Positions 1-8,075 of a stretch of DNA of 64,000 bases are shown in pieces (the stretch's first letter is position 1; every line of letters begins with the position of its first letter). This stretch comes from Methanobacterium sp. UBA294 (GTDB taxonomy: Archaea > Methanobacteriota > Methanobacteria > Methanobacteriales > Methanobacteriaceae): the NCBI GenBank assembly GCA_002494495.1, contig DACB01000016.1, positions 193,877 through 257,876 on the forward strand, in the 5' to 3' direction. The translations under genes were made by a program, and so were the position numbers. The notes beneath the pieces are model-generated. The model saw only the letters and a list, made by a program, of their open reading frames with translations, ran no database searches and had not been told where the DNA came from.

Positions 1-75
1 CAAATTTTATCAAACCAAATTTTTCTTTGGATCAATTTTTAAAAAATATATTTTCCAAGTTGACTTCCCACCAGT

Positions 76-1602
76 TCAAAGTTTAGTAACTGGCAGATTC
101 CTCAGCCATCCCAGGTCACTCTTGTACAGCATCCTGATATCGGTTATACCCAGCCTGATCATGGCTAATCTCTCAATTCCGAGTCCAAAAGCCGCAACTG
201 GTGTTTCTACACCCAGGGGTTCTAAAACTTCTGGCCGGAACATTCCTGATCCACCCAGTTCTATCCAGCTTTCCTTTTCAGGCAGGTAAATCTCACATTC
301 TGTGGATAGGTAGGTGTATGGGAAGTATGCTGGTCTGAACCTAACATCAAAGCCCAGTTTATGGTAGAATTCCTTGAGTATTCCCAGTAGATTTTCAAAA
401 TCAATATCTTCTGCAGCTATGATACCCTCTACCTGATGGAATTCGGGTAAATGCTTGTAGGTTATGGTTTCCCGTCTGAAGACTCTTCCCACAGAAAACA
501 TCTTGAGTGGTGGTTTATTATCTTCTAAAAAACGTGCAGATACGCAGGTGGTATGTGTACGGAGTACTGACTGCCGGGCTATCTCTTCATCCCATTGGTA
601 TCCCCAGCCCTCTGATCCTGTGGCTCCCCCGTCCTCATGGACACGTGCAACACTACTTACCAGTTCTTCTCCGGGTAACTTTGCCATTTGGGGTATCTTT
701 ATGTAGAATGTATCCTGCATCTCCCGGGCTGCATGATCCTGAGGTTGGAAGAGGCAGTCAAAATTCCAGAAGGCTGATTCCAGGATAGTGCCTGCAGACT
801 CGGTGAATCCCAACTTAATGAATATACTCCTGATCTCCTCTATTGTCTTCTGCAGGGGGTGGATCTTACCCGGATATATATCCGGATAATCTGCCTGTAT
901 ATCATATGGCCTGTACTCCAGTTCCTCCCACCTTCCAGTCATTAAATCAGTGTGTGTTAGCTGGGTGGCCTGGTCTTTAATTACAATACCCATATCCAGT
1001 ATTTCTCGACCTTTATCTGTAAGTTCAAAATTAAATTCATGCTGTTTTTTTATTTTAATGATATTTTTTCTCTTTTTAAGAAGATTTAATCCCTCTTTTA
1101 CTATTTTTGACGGATCTAATAGTAATTTTTGAGTTTCAAGGAGCGTGTTAAGTAACTGTTCATCTTCTGACTCCTTATGCAGGGAATCCTTCCCTTCAGG
1201 GGTTATTTTTATCTCACCCTTATTCATGGTGGCCCATTTCTTTTTAAAAAGCCACCCGATAGCAATGTTAACTTCTTTTGATTCTAATCCTGTTTTATCT
1301 GCTGCATCGCTGATACGAATTGAATCTTCCTTATCCAGGGCTTCCAATAATCTCCTCTCAGGCAAACCCTCAAGAGCGTAATGTTTACCTGTGCCACTTA
1401 GGCTCAGGACTTCCTTTATATCTTTATGTATCTTTATGATTCCTTTAGACTCTAATGAGTCTCCTGAACTCATAACCGCTTTGATGTCCATGTCCTGTAT
1501 CTTTGAAATCTGCTCTGGTGTGGCTTTTCCCTTTTTCTTCTCCAAAGCCAAGAGAATTTTCTTCTCGTACAGGTGTAATTCTTCTATAAATTTTTTTAAC
1601 AT
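76..1602 (-). CDS. pheS: Phenylalanine--tRNA ligase alpha subunit
   Basis: Catalytic subunit of the heterotetrameric phenylalanyl-tRNA synthetase, which charges tRNA-Phe in the cytoplasm. The 508-residue length and an N-terminal half made of winged-helix-like segments (about residues 1-210) are typical of the archaeal/eukaryotic form rather than the shorter bacterial one. Class II aminoacyl-tRNA synthetase motifs are visible: motif 2 around FRRETITYKHLPEFHQVEG and motif 3 in GLGIERLAMIRLG near the C-terminus. The beta subunit (pheT) is not in the window. It ends a minus-strand run with the CitG-like gene and hemB upstream (43- and 45-base gaps), so co-transcription is possible. Confidence 0.97.
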   Translation of the reverse strand: MLKKFIEELHLYEKKILLALEKKKGKATPEQISKIQDMDIKAVMSSGDSLESKGIIKIHKDIKEVLSLSGTGKHYALEGLPERRLLEALDKEDSIRISDAADKTGLESKEVNIAIGWLFKKKWATMNKGEIKITPEGKDSLHKESEDEQLLNTLLETQKLLLDPSKIVKEGLNLLKKRKNIIKIKKQHEFNFELTDKGREILDMGIVIKDQATQLTHTDLMTGRWEELEYRPYDIQADYPDIYPGKIHPLQKTIEEIRSIFIKLGFTESAGTILESAFWNFDCLFQPQDHAAREMQDTFYIKIPQMAKLPGEELVSSVARVHEDGGATGSEGWGYQWDEEIARQSVLRTHTTCVSARFLEDNKPPLKMFSVGRVFRRETITYKHLPEFHQVEGIIAAEDIDFENLLGILKEFYHKLGFDVRFRPAYFPYTYLSTECEIYLPEKESWIELGGSGMFRPEVLEPLGVETPVAAFGLGIERLAMIRLGITDIRMLYKSDLGWLRNLPVTKL

Positions 1603-1644
1603 GAAATTTTCCTCATTTATAATTTTATCGGCATAAGAAATATA

Positions 1645-2544
1645 TTATTCCCAGAATTCTTCAAGTAATGCTATCATCAGGGAAGATGCAGTTAAATCTG
1701 CTGTGGTACCGGGGTTATACTTATTCTTCATTAAATCCTGGTCAAATTTTTCGATCAGTGATCTACCCTCTTCAGTTAATATTCCCCCCTTATCTAATAT
1801 AATTTTAGCATCCGCCTTAACCCTGGCAGATACTGACTGGTCATACTTACGGGAAATAAGGGTGTCTTGCTTGCTTGCCAGGATGGTTAAAAAGGTCTGC
1901 ACCGTAGCCATGTTGTTTCCATGGGCCTTTTTTAACTTTTTATAGGTGGGATATCCCAGTGTAAAACTAACTGGCATCTTATGGGTGAGTTCATATGCCA
2001 ACGCATCCCAGGAGGAAGATATTTCAAGAACATGGAACATGTTAATATTCTTTTCCATTAGTTCTTCCCTGGCATTCTCGCTTCCCACATCCAGATCTTC
2101 ACGCTGGCCCATTCCCCCTGCATCAGCTATGTTTATAGCGTCATAGAGGTCAACAGCATCCTGTGAGGTGGTGGCAAGCATCATGTCGTGAACTTTGCCC
2201 CTTAAACCATGGAAATCATTAACATTCCCTGCTGCGGCGGATAATGGTGTTAATAACATTATGATACCTAGGTTGGTGTTATTTTCCACCCATCTGAACG
2301 TCTCCAGTACCGCTTCCTTTATTAATTTCCCAAGGTGGATTTTATGGAGTTGGTCCTGGTACTTTAGGCCCTGTCTTGCTGCCTTTTCCATGGTATTTCC
2401 TATGGCAATTCCGCTGATAAGAAAATCCTCAAATACCATATCCTCGAAGTCCTGTGTGCGGTGGACGTTTCCGGGTTTGGGATGTCCGCTTACCTCCAGG
2501 ACCGATGCAAGCTGGGCAATTTTTGATGTTAAACTTGGATCCAT
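1645..2544 (-). CDS. CitG/MdcB-like triphosphoribosyl-dephospho-CoA synthase family protein
   Basis: A 299-residue member of the CitG family (COG1767). Family enzymes transfer triphosphoribose from ATP to dephospho-CoA to make the citrate or malonate lyase prosthetic group. The signature SGHPKPGNVHRTQDFEDM near residue 20 and later Asp/Gly-rich helices match the family. No citrate lyase genes are nearby, and archaeal members occur without such lyases, so the true substrate is unknown; a role in another cofactor is an inference. It sits between pheS and hemB on the same strand. The start is an ATG 22 bases inside a purine-poor leader with no obvious ribosome site. Confidence 0.8.
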   Translation of the reverse strand: MDPSLTSKIAQLASVLEVSGHPKPGNVHRTQDFEDMVFEDFLISGIAIGNTMEKAARQGLKYQDQLHKIHLGKLIKEAVLETFRWVENNTNLGIIMLLTPLSAAAGNVNDFHGLRGKVHDMMLATTSQDAVDLYDAINIADAGGMGQREDLDVGSENAREELMEKNINMFHVLEISSSWDALAYELTHKMPVSFTLGYPTYKKLKKAHGNNMATVQTFLTILASKQDTLISRKYDQSVSARVKADAKIILDKGGILTEEGRSLIEKFDQDLMKNKYNPGTTADLTASSLMIALLEEFWE

Positions 2545-2588
2545 GGACTTAAACTCCAGTAATTAAGTGATAAAGAAGCTCCGTAAAA

Positions 2589-3572
2589 TCAACATTTAAA
2601 TTCAGTGCCTTCCTCTAATATCTTGGGAGCAAAATGGGAGATTACCAGGTCTGCCCCTGCCCGTTTAATGGATATCAGGGATTCATGGATGGATTCATCC
2701 GTGAGGTAGCCGGCCTGTATACCTGCCATGAGCATTGAATACTCACCACTTACCTGATATGCTGCAGTAGGGAGTTTGAATTTATTTTTAACATCTTTAA
2801 TTACATCCAGGTAGGGTAAGGCAGGTTTAATCAGTATCATATCTGCGCCCTCCATTATGTCAAGCTCCACCTCTCTTATGGCCTCGTTTATATTAGCAGG
2901 GCTCATCTGATGGGTTTTACGGTCACCAAATGATGGTGCTGAACATACTGCATCCCGGAAGGGTGCGTAGAATGATGATGCATACTTGGCTGCATAGGAC
3001 ATTATCAGGGTGTCCTGGAAGCCGTTTTTATCCAGAGCCTTCCTGATGGTCTCAACCCTTCCATCCATCATATCTGATGGGGCTACTATATCTGCCCCTG
3101 CTTCGGCGTGACTTAAGGCTATCCTGGACAGGTAGTTGAGGGTTTCATCGTTTACAATTTCACCACCCTCCACTATGCCGCAGTGGCCATGGGTGGTGTA
3201 CTGGCACAGGCAGACATCGGTGATGACCACCAGTTGAGTTTCTTCCTTTAGTCTGTGTATGGCCTTCTGGATTATTCCATCTTCCTCATATGCAGATGAT
3301 CCAGTTTCATCCTTTTTAATGGGGATTCCAAAGAGGATGACTGATGATAAACCTAATTTTTCGAGTCTTTTGGCTTCATCAACTGCTTCAGATAATGAAT
3401 ACCTGTACTGGCCAGGCATGGTGTCGATGTGTTCTTTTTGTCCTTCATCTAACTCTTCTTTAATGTATAGGGGGTAGATTAAATCTTCCGGATTTAATCG
3501 GGTCTCCTGGAGTATCCTCCTGATTTGGAAGTTTTTTCTAAGTCTGCGCATTCTGGTGGTGGGGAATTTCAT
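2589..3572 (-). CDS. hemB: Delta-aminolevulinic acid dehydratase (porphobilinogen synthase)
   Basis: Condenses two 5-aminolevulinate molecules to porphobilinogen, the common precursor of F430, cobamides and siroheme in methanogens. The 327-residue protein has the zinc-ligand cluster CLCQYTTHGHCG (Cys121, Cys123, Cys131), both Schiff-base lysine regions (Lys196 in SYAAKYASSFY and Lys249 in LIKPALPYLD) and normal family length. The cysteine cluster marks it as a zinc-dependent rather than magnesium-only form. No other tetrapyrrole genes are seen in the window. It is the first gene of the minus-strand hemB-citG-pheS run. Confidence 0.97.
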   Translation of the reverse strand: MKFPTTRMRRLRKNFQIRRILQETRLNPEDLIYPLYIKEELDEGQKEHIDTMPGQYRYSLSEAVDEAKRLEKLGLSSVILFGIPIKKDETGSSAYEEDGIIQKAIHRLKEETQLVVITDVCLCQYTTHGHCGIVEGGEIVNDETLNYLSRIALSHAEAGADIVAPSDMMDGRVETIRKALDKNGFQDTLIMSYAAKYASSFYAPFRDAVCSAPSFGDRKTHQMSPANINEAIREVELDIMEGADMILIKPALPYLDVIKDVKNKFKLPTAAYQVSGEYSMLMAGIQAGYLTDESIHESLISIKRAGADLVISHFAPKILEEGTEFKC

Positions 3573-3688
3573 GGCATCAACTGCTTTAATTATTTATATC
3601 TTATCTTTGTTCTAATAATAAATAATATTTTAGGTGATTCAGTAAAGAGTGAATGGATATTTTACAAGTTGGTTTAAATCATGGATAT

Positions 3689-4393
3689 TTAAATAGACAG
3701 TCTACTTAAAGGGTCCCCTACTCCATGGGGCTTCTTATTATAATATCGCTTGGCATGCTCCACAATTAGGGCATGGTATTCCTGATACACCGGGACATCC
3801 CTGGGTAAACTGTTCTCGAAAAGGTTCTTGAGTTTCAGATAACTTATCTCCACATGTGACAAGCCTAGATGCGAAAATAATCTGCGGGTATAGGTATCCA
3901 CCACAAACTCAGGCTGCTTGTAGGCGTAGAGGAGGATTGAATCAGCTGTCTCATTTCCCACCCCTTTAACTTCAAGTAATTCCTTCCTTGACGGTGTTTC
4001 ACCATCTAACTCTATGAAAAACTGGGTTACTTTCTTTAAATAAATTGCTTTCTGGTTTAAAAATCCCGCAGGTCGGATGGCGGATTTTAAAATTTCATCA
4101 TCTAATTTTAATAGTTTTTCAGGTACCAGAGCTTTTAAATCATTCAGGTTGTGTAGTGCAGTATTCGCCTGCAGCCAGGCTGTATTCTGGGTTAAGATAG
4201 TTCCTACAATTATTTCATAAATATGATTACGCTGTACTGGTAGATCATAATTTAATGGATGATACCCTTCTACTGCACCAGTTTTTACTGGTTTCGGTCC
4301 TTTACAGTCTATCAGGGGCCACCATCCCTGGGGACCATATAGCTGGTATAATTTTTGGTAGATGTCCCCTATTCTCTTGACAGTTCCACTCAT
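3689..4393 (-). CDS. HhH-GPD DNA glycosylase, endonuclease III/MagIII-like, no Fe-S cluster
   Basis: Predicted base-excision-repair glycosylase of 234 residues. The helix-hairpin-helix is GVGNETADSILLYA and the catalytic Asp is in VVDTYTRR. The position of the catalytic lysine of E. coli endonuclease III (GVGRKTA) is Glu here, so a monofunctional glycosylase without lyase activity is expected. The C-terminus has no cysteines and thus no [4Fe-4S] loop, as in COG2231 and the H. pylori 3-methyladenine glycosylase MagIII, which it resembles. Substrate is not known from sequence. It stands alone, divergent from the small membrane gene on the other strand. Confidence 0.8.
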   Translation of the reverse strand: MSGTVKRIGDIYQKLYQLYGPQGWWPLIDCKGPKPVKTGAVEGYHPLNYDLPVQRNHIYEIIVGTILTQNTAWLQANTALHNLNDLKALVPEKLLKLDDEILKSAIRPAGFLNQKAIYLKKVTQFFIELDGETPSRKELLEVKGVGNETADSILLYAYKQPEFVVDTYTRRLFSHLGLSHVEISYLKLKNLFENSLPRDVPVYQEYHALIVEHAKRYYNKKPHGVGDPLSRLSI

Positions 4394-4472
4394 AATTTTA
4401 ATAATAAGGTAAATACTATATATCTTTACTTGGGTTAGAGGAGTACTTTTAGATATATTAAGGTGAGTAAAA

Positions 4473-4697
4473 ATGAGTGACCAACAACCAGAAAAGTGGA
4501 GAATATTTGTAACTATCTGTATAGGATTGGGATGGCTGGTGGCCCTGGGTTTATGGCTTATTTTCTACGCAGGTAGCTTTGGTATCCTGGAGAACATCGG
4601 AGTATTCATACTGAGCATTGCGATTGTGGCCATACTTTGTGTTATGTTATGGGTTCCATGGGGTATGAGACAGGGTTTTAAAGGTAAACTGGATTAA
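4473..4697 (+). CDS. Small two-helix membrane protein of unknown function
   Basis: A 74-residue protein with two hydrophobic segments (about residues 10-33 and 38-62) separated by a short polar loop, and a basic C-terminal tail (RQGFKGKLD). I do not recognise the family. Start ATG is preceded by AAGGTGAG at a suitable distance. It opens a plus-strand run followed by a SnoaL-like protein and a GNAT acetyltransferase with gaps of 23 and 11 bases, so the three are likely one transcript. Function cannot be deduced from this. Confidence 0.8.
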   Translation: MSDQQPEKWRIFVTICIGLGWLVALGLWLIFYAGSFGILENIGVFILSIAIVAILCVMLWVPWGMRQGFKGKLD

Positions 4698-4720
4698 TTT
4701 AGGTAATTTGAGGAATATGA

Positions 4721-5110
4721 ATGGTTAGCAGGGAAAAGCAGATTAAGATAGTCATAGACCGTTATATAAAGGCTTACAACGAATTTGATATTGATGGTAT
4801 GCTTAAAAACATCCATCCTGATGTTGAATTTAAAAATATTGCGGGTGGAGAGATTAACGTCCATATACAGGGATCAAAAGATTTTAAAAAACAGGCTAAA
4901 GATTCGACCAGGCTTTTAAAGAAAAGGGAGATGCTCATCACTGAACAAAACATAAAGGGTAATGTGGTGGAAAATAAAATCGATTTCAAGGCTGTACTTA
5001 ATATTGATATTCCAGACGGACCTAAGGCTGGTGAGTTGGTCAAATTTAAAGGCGAATCGAGATTTAAATTCAAGGGTGACCGGATAATCTCCATTGAAGA
5101 TATCAGTTAG
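4721..5110 (+). CDS. SnoaL-like / NTF2-fold protein
   Basis: A 129-residue protein of the nuclear-transport-factor-2 fold. The N-terminal helix with IKAYNEFDIDGMLKNIHPDV, then alternating beta strands, is typical of SnoaL-like polyketide-cyclase relatives and of small ligand-binding proteins; catalytic residues cannot be assigned. Start ATG has GAGGAAT a few bases upstream. It lies between a small membrane protein and an acetyltransferase in a tight plus-strand group. Specific function unknown. Confidence 0.8.
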   Translation: MVSREKQIKIVIDRYIKAYNEFDIDGMLKNIHPDVEFKNIAGGEINVHIQGSKDFKKQAKDSTRLLKKREMLITEQNIKGNVVENKIDFKAVLNIDIPDGPKAGELVKFKGESRFKFKGDRIISIEDIS

Positions 5111-5121
5111 GGAAGATTTAT

Positions 5122-5565
5122 ATGGGTGAGGTACGTTTAATAAGAAAAGATGAGTTGAAATATCTTCTATCACTCTATGAACATTTAAATAAAGATGACC
5201 CGGTGATGGAGTTAGATGAAAAACTCCAAAAACATTGGGAAGAAATAATATCCCATCCTGATTACTTTTATCTGGTTGTGGAAGATGGTGGAAACATAGT
5301 CTCCACCTGTAACCTGACGGTCATCCGGAACCTCACCAGGGAAGCCAGGTCCTATGGACTAATAGAAAACGTGGTAACCCATCCAAACTACAGGAAGAGG
5401 GGTTATGGAACTGCTGTTTTAAAAAGGGCAGTAGATATTGCCAGGGAACATGGTTGTTATAAGGTGATGCTTTTAACCAGTCAAAAGGATGACGCAACGC
5501 TGAAATTCTATGAAAATGCAGGCTTTAGTCGGGGCGAGAAAACCGGGTTTATTGTGCGGATGTAA
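5122..5565 (+). CDS. GNAT family N-acetyltransferase
   Basis: A 147-residue acyl-CoA-dependent acetyltransferase. The acetyl-CoA pyrophosphate loop is seen as VVTHPNYRKRGYGTAVL (about residues 90-106), and the C-terminal strand has ATLKFYENAGF, the usual GNAT motif B region. Substrate cannot be predicted. A GGGAAGATTT stretch precedes the ATG. It is the last gene of the three-gene plus-strand group and is followed by a region of 19-bp tandem repeats. Confidence 0.9.
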   Translation: MGEVRLIRKDELKYLLSLYEHLNKDDPVMELDEKLQKHWEEIISHPDYFYLVVEDGGNIVSTCNLTVIRNLTREARSYGLIENVVTHPNYRKRGYGTAVLKRAVDIAREHGCYKVMLLTSQKDDATLKFYENAGFSRGEKTGFIVRM

Positions 5566-5631
5566 AATTTTTTTGAAATCTATAAATTGCAGCTAATTAA
5601 TAATATTACTAAAGAAAATATGTTAAAACAT

Positions 5632-5745
5632 CTGATGATGTTAAATAAATCTGATGATGTAATTTAAATCGAATAATGTTAACTTAATCTGATGATGCAA
5701 TTTAAATCTGATTGTAGAATTTGAATTAAATAATGTAATCTGTCA
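5632..5745. repeat. 19-bp degenerate tandem repeat, six units, upstream of aroC
   Basis: Five units of exactly 19 bases start at 5632, 5651, 5670, 5689 and 5708, with a weaker sixth at 5727. The consensus is near CTGATGATGTAATTTAAAT. The units fill the gap between the acetyltransferase and aroC and end 47 bases before the aroC start codon. No spacers separate the units, so this is not a CRISPR array. Stop codons occur in the repeats, so coding is unlikely. They may be binding sites or a replication-slippage product. Confidence 0.85.
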
Positions 5746-5792
5746 TATTATTAACGTAAATGTGAATCTGTATTGTTTAAGAGGTGACTTCA

Positions 5793-6899
5793 TTGTCAGG
5801 AAACACCACTGGAAAGATATTCAAGGTTACCACCTTCGGCTCTAGCCATGGCGTGGCTCTGGGAGCTGTAATTGACGGCTGTCCTGCTGGAATTGAGTTA
5901 TGTGAAGAGGATATTCAAAGGGAACTGGATAAAAGAAAGCCAGGAACCAGCCAAATAACCACCACCAGGAAGGAGAAGGACCAGGTACAGTTACTTTCCG
6001 GCGTATTCCAGGGTAAGACAGATGGTACACCAATTTCTGCTGTAGTTTACAACCGTGAATTCGATTCATCCGCTTATGAATCTCTTAAAAACACCCCCCG
6101 CCCTGGACACGGTGATTTAACCTGGAAAAGTAAATATCAAAACTACGATTATATGGGCGGCGGCCGTGGAAGTGGAAGAGTCACCATTGGCCATGTCATT
6201 GGCGGCGCAGTGGCTAAGCAGATATTAAATCAAATGGATATCAAAGTGGTGTCCCATGTGACCCAGATCGGGAATATTAAAGCTAACACTGTTAACATCA
6301 ACCAGATAGAAGATAAAATAAAGGATAACCCCGTTCGATGCGCCGATTCTAAGGCCGCCAGGGAAATGGAAGAATTAATCATCAAAATGAAGTCTGACGG
6401 CGACTCCATAGGAGGTATTGTGGAGACTGTAGCCCTAAATGCCCCGGTTGGATTGGGTGAGCCGGTTTTTGATAAACTGGATGCTGATCTGGCCAAGGCC
6501 ATGATGGGTATTGGCGCGGTTAAGGGTGTGGAGATTGGTGCCGGGTTTGAAGTGGCCGGCCTCACTGGATACGGTACCAATGATGAGTATTACATTGCAG
6601 CAGATGGTAAGATTAAAACCACCACAAACCAGGCAGGTGGAATTCTAGGCGGTATATCAAATGGTATGCCTATTGTGGTCAGGGTAGCTGTTAAACCAAC
6701 ACCATCAATTTCCCAAGTCCAGAAAACAGTTGATCTGGATAAGATGACCGAGGTGGAAATAGAGATAGAAGGAAGACATGACCCCTGTATCTGCCCCAGG
6801 ATTACTGCTGTGACTGAATCTTCAATGGCCATGGTACTGGTGGATCATCTGTTAAGGGGAGGATTCATTCCCCTGTCTACTGTAGAAAAATCTGGTTAA
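5793..6899 (+). CDS. aroC: Chorismate synthase
   Basis: Converts 5-enolpyruvylshikimate-3-phosphate to chorismate, the last step of the common aromatic pathway, using reduced FMN. Family signatures are visible: FGSSHG at the N-terminus, RPGHGDLTWKSKY, GGGRGSGRVTIGHV and GRHDPCICPR. The start is taken as TTG at 5793, which has GAGGTGA six bases upstream; the in-frame GTG at 5784 lies inside that ribosome site and is less likely. This gives 368 residues, normal for the family. No other aro genes are adjacent. The 19-bp repeat array lies just upstream and may be in its promoter or leader. Confidence 0.97.
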   Translation: MSGNTTGKIFKVTTFGSSHGVALGAVIDGCPAGIELCEEDIQRELDKRKPGTSQITTTRKEKDQVQLLSGVFQGKTDGTPISAVVYNREFDSSAYESLKNTPRPGHGDLTWKSKYQNYDYMGGGRGSGRVTIGHVIGGAVAKQILNQMDIKVVSHVTQIGNIKANTVNINQIEDKIKDNPVRCADSKAAREMEELIIKMKSDGDSIGGIVETVALNAPVGLGEPVFDKLDADLAKAMMGIGAVKGVEIGAGFEVAGLTGYGTNDEYYIAADGKIKTTTNQAGGILGGISNGMPIVVRVAVKPTPSISQVQKTVDLDKMTEVEIEIEGRHDPCICPRITAVTESSMAMVLVDHLLRGGFIPLSTVEKSG

Positions 6900-6962
6900 A
6901 TCAAGTAATTATTTCATAATCAATAATCTAGAAAACCAATAAAAATCCAAGGAGTTTTCCCT

Positions 6963-7118
6963 ATGAACTGGTTTGTAATAGCCCGTTGCAACTTTTGCAA
7001 GGATGAAAAAGTAATTGAAGTCAATGGAAATCGTCCACCCTATAAAATTGGAGATCTGATTGAGGACTGCCCCTGCGGGGGGAAATATGTGGTGGAAGAG
7101 ATAAGGGTAGTAAAGTAA
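6963..7118 (+). CDS. Small zinc-ribbon-like protein, 51 residues
   Basis: An ORF of 51 codons (begins MNWFVIARCNFCKDEK, ends EEIRVVK) with a ribosome site AAGGAG seven to ten bases upstream of its ATG. A CxxC pair near residues 9-12 and a CxC pair near 36-38 suggest a single zinc or metal site. Its composition, charged and compact, resembles a real small protein rather than noise. It follows aroC by 63 bases on the same strand and may be co-transcribed. No function assigned. Confidence 0.75.
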   Translation: MNWFVIARCNFCKDEKVIEVNGNRPPYKIGDLIEDCPCGGKYVVEEIRVVK

Positions 7119-7147
7119 AAATAAATCAATCCTGGGAATTAAAATTA

Positions 7148-7221
7148 AGCCCCGGGCGGGAATTGAACCCGCGACCTCAGGATTACGAATCCCGCGCTAT
7201 ACCGGACTAAGCCACCGGGGC
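7148..7221 (-). tRNA. tRNA-Thr (anticodon CGU)
   Basis: The minus strand folds into a cloverleaf. The acceptor stem pairs GCCCCGG with CCGGGGC, the T arm is GCGGG-TTCAATT-CCCGC, and the anticodon stem CGGGA/TCCTG encloses the loop TTCGTAA, giving anticodon CGU, which reads ACG. The discriminator base is U, as usual for archaeal tRNA-Thr. CCA is not encoded. It lies 23 bases after the MBL gene on the same strand; TTATAAGG just upstream could be its own TATA box. Confidence 0.96.
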
Positions 7222-7244
7222 ATTATAAATTAAAATTAGTTTCC

Positions 7245-8051
7245 TTATAATTTAAACTCATCCAGAGTATGCTGTTTGGGCCGGAACACATCTAAATCTA
7301 TTTCCATACCATCCCTGGCAGCTATTACCTTTTTACCCGTATTTTTACTTACTTTTTTTGCTTCCTGGTCTGGATTATTCATGATGATCTTCATACCCAA
7401 ATGGGTCATGATGGCCATCTTAGGTGAAACTTCCTCTACCAACTTCTGAAAATCATCCACACAGAGATGCCCGCGCAGACGGTCGCCACCTGGCCTTATT
7501 ACACTGGCAATAAGCAAATCTGCACCTTCATGATCACGTGCAAGTTCAGGTATATATCCAGTATCTGATGTGTAAGAAATAACAAAATCATCAAGCTCTA
7601 ACCTGAATCCCACCGCCTTAGGGTCGCCATGTTTAGTGTGGGTGGCAGTCACCTTCAATTTATCTATTTTAGTTGATTCTCCCGCATCTAATGTATGAAC
7701 CCGGGGAATACTCTTATGATACTCAGATATACAGGGCCCCCACCTTTCATATCCATCTATAACTGTCTTACTGCCCACCAGAAAGCCCTTTTTCCTGGTC
7801 ATGCCCCTGGTCATGGCCTCAATTAAAACCTCTGCATCGGTATAATGGTCGGTGTGGCTGTGGGAAACGAATACTCCGTTTAATTTTAAGGGGCTCAGTC
7901 CAAACTGGTACGTTCTTACCAGTGCTCCGGGTCCGGGATCTACGTGGATGTTCATTCCATCGATATCATCGATTCTAAATCCGCCAGTCATCCTCTTCTG
8001 GGTTATTGTGGCGAACCGTCCACCACCACTTCCCAGGAATGTTAATTTCAT
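7245..8051 (-). CDS. MBL-fold metallo-hydrolase
   Basis: A 268-residue metallo-beta-lactamase-fold hydrolase. The metal site HSHTDHYTD (residues about 63-71) matches HxHxDH, a further ligand lies in TATHTKHGD and the Asp in SYTSDTGY bridges the metals; the last His is in MTHLGMK. The N-terminus MKLTFLGSGGG is typical of RNase Z/PhnP-like relatives, but no exosite typical of tRNase Z is seen, so a nuclease or phosphodiesterase role is only possible. Upstream DUF2121 lies 24 bases away on the same strand; tRNA-Thr follows. Confidence 0.88.
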   Translation of the reverse strand: MKLTFLGSGGGRFATITQKRMTGGFRIDDIDGMNIHVDPGPGALVRTYQFGLSPLKLNGVFVSHSHTDHYTDAEVLIEAMTRGMTRKKGFLVGSKTVIDGYERWGPCISEYHKSIPRVHTLDAGESTKIDKLKVTATHTKHGDPKAVGFRLELDDFVISYTSDTGYIPELARDHEGADLLIASVIRPGGDRLRGHLCVDDFQKLVEEVSPKMAIMTHLGMKIIMNNPDQEAKKVSKNTGKKVIAARDGMEIDLDVFRPKQHTLDEFKL

Positions 8052-8075
8052 TTATCTACCTTTTATCAACTTTAG

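Noticed and set aside
464..788. Plus-strand ORFs of 80-93 codons inside pheS
   Set aside because: They lie opposite a conserved synthetase domain, have no ribosome site and no recognisable protein; antisense shadows.
5632..5745. CRISPR array upstream of aroC
   Set aside because: Units are 19 bases and directly adjacent, with no unique spacers, and no cas genes are near.
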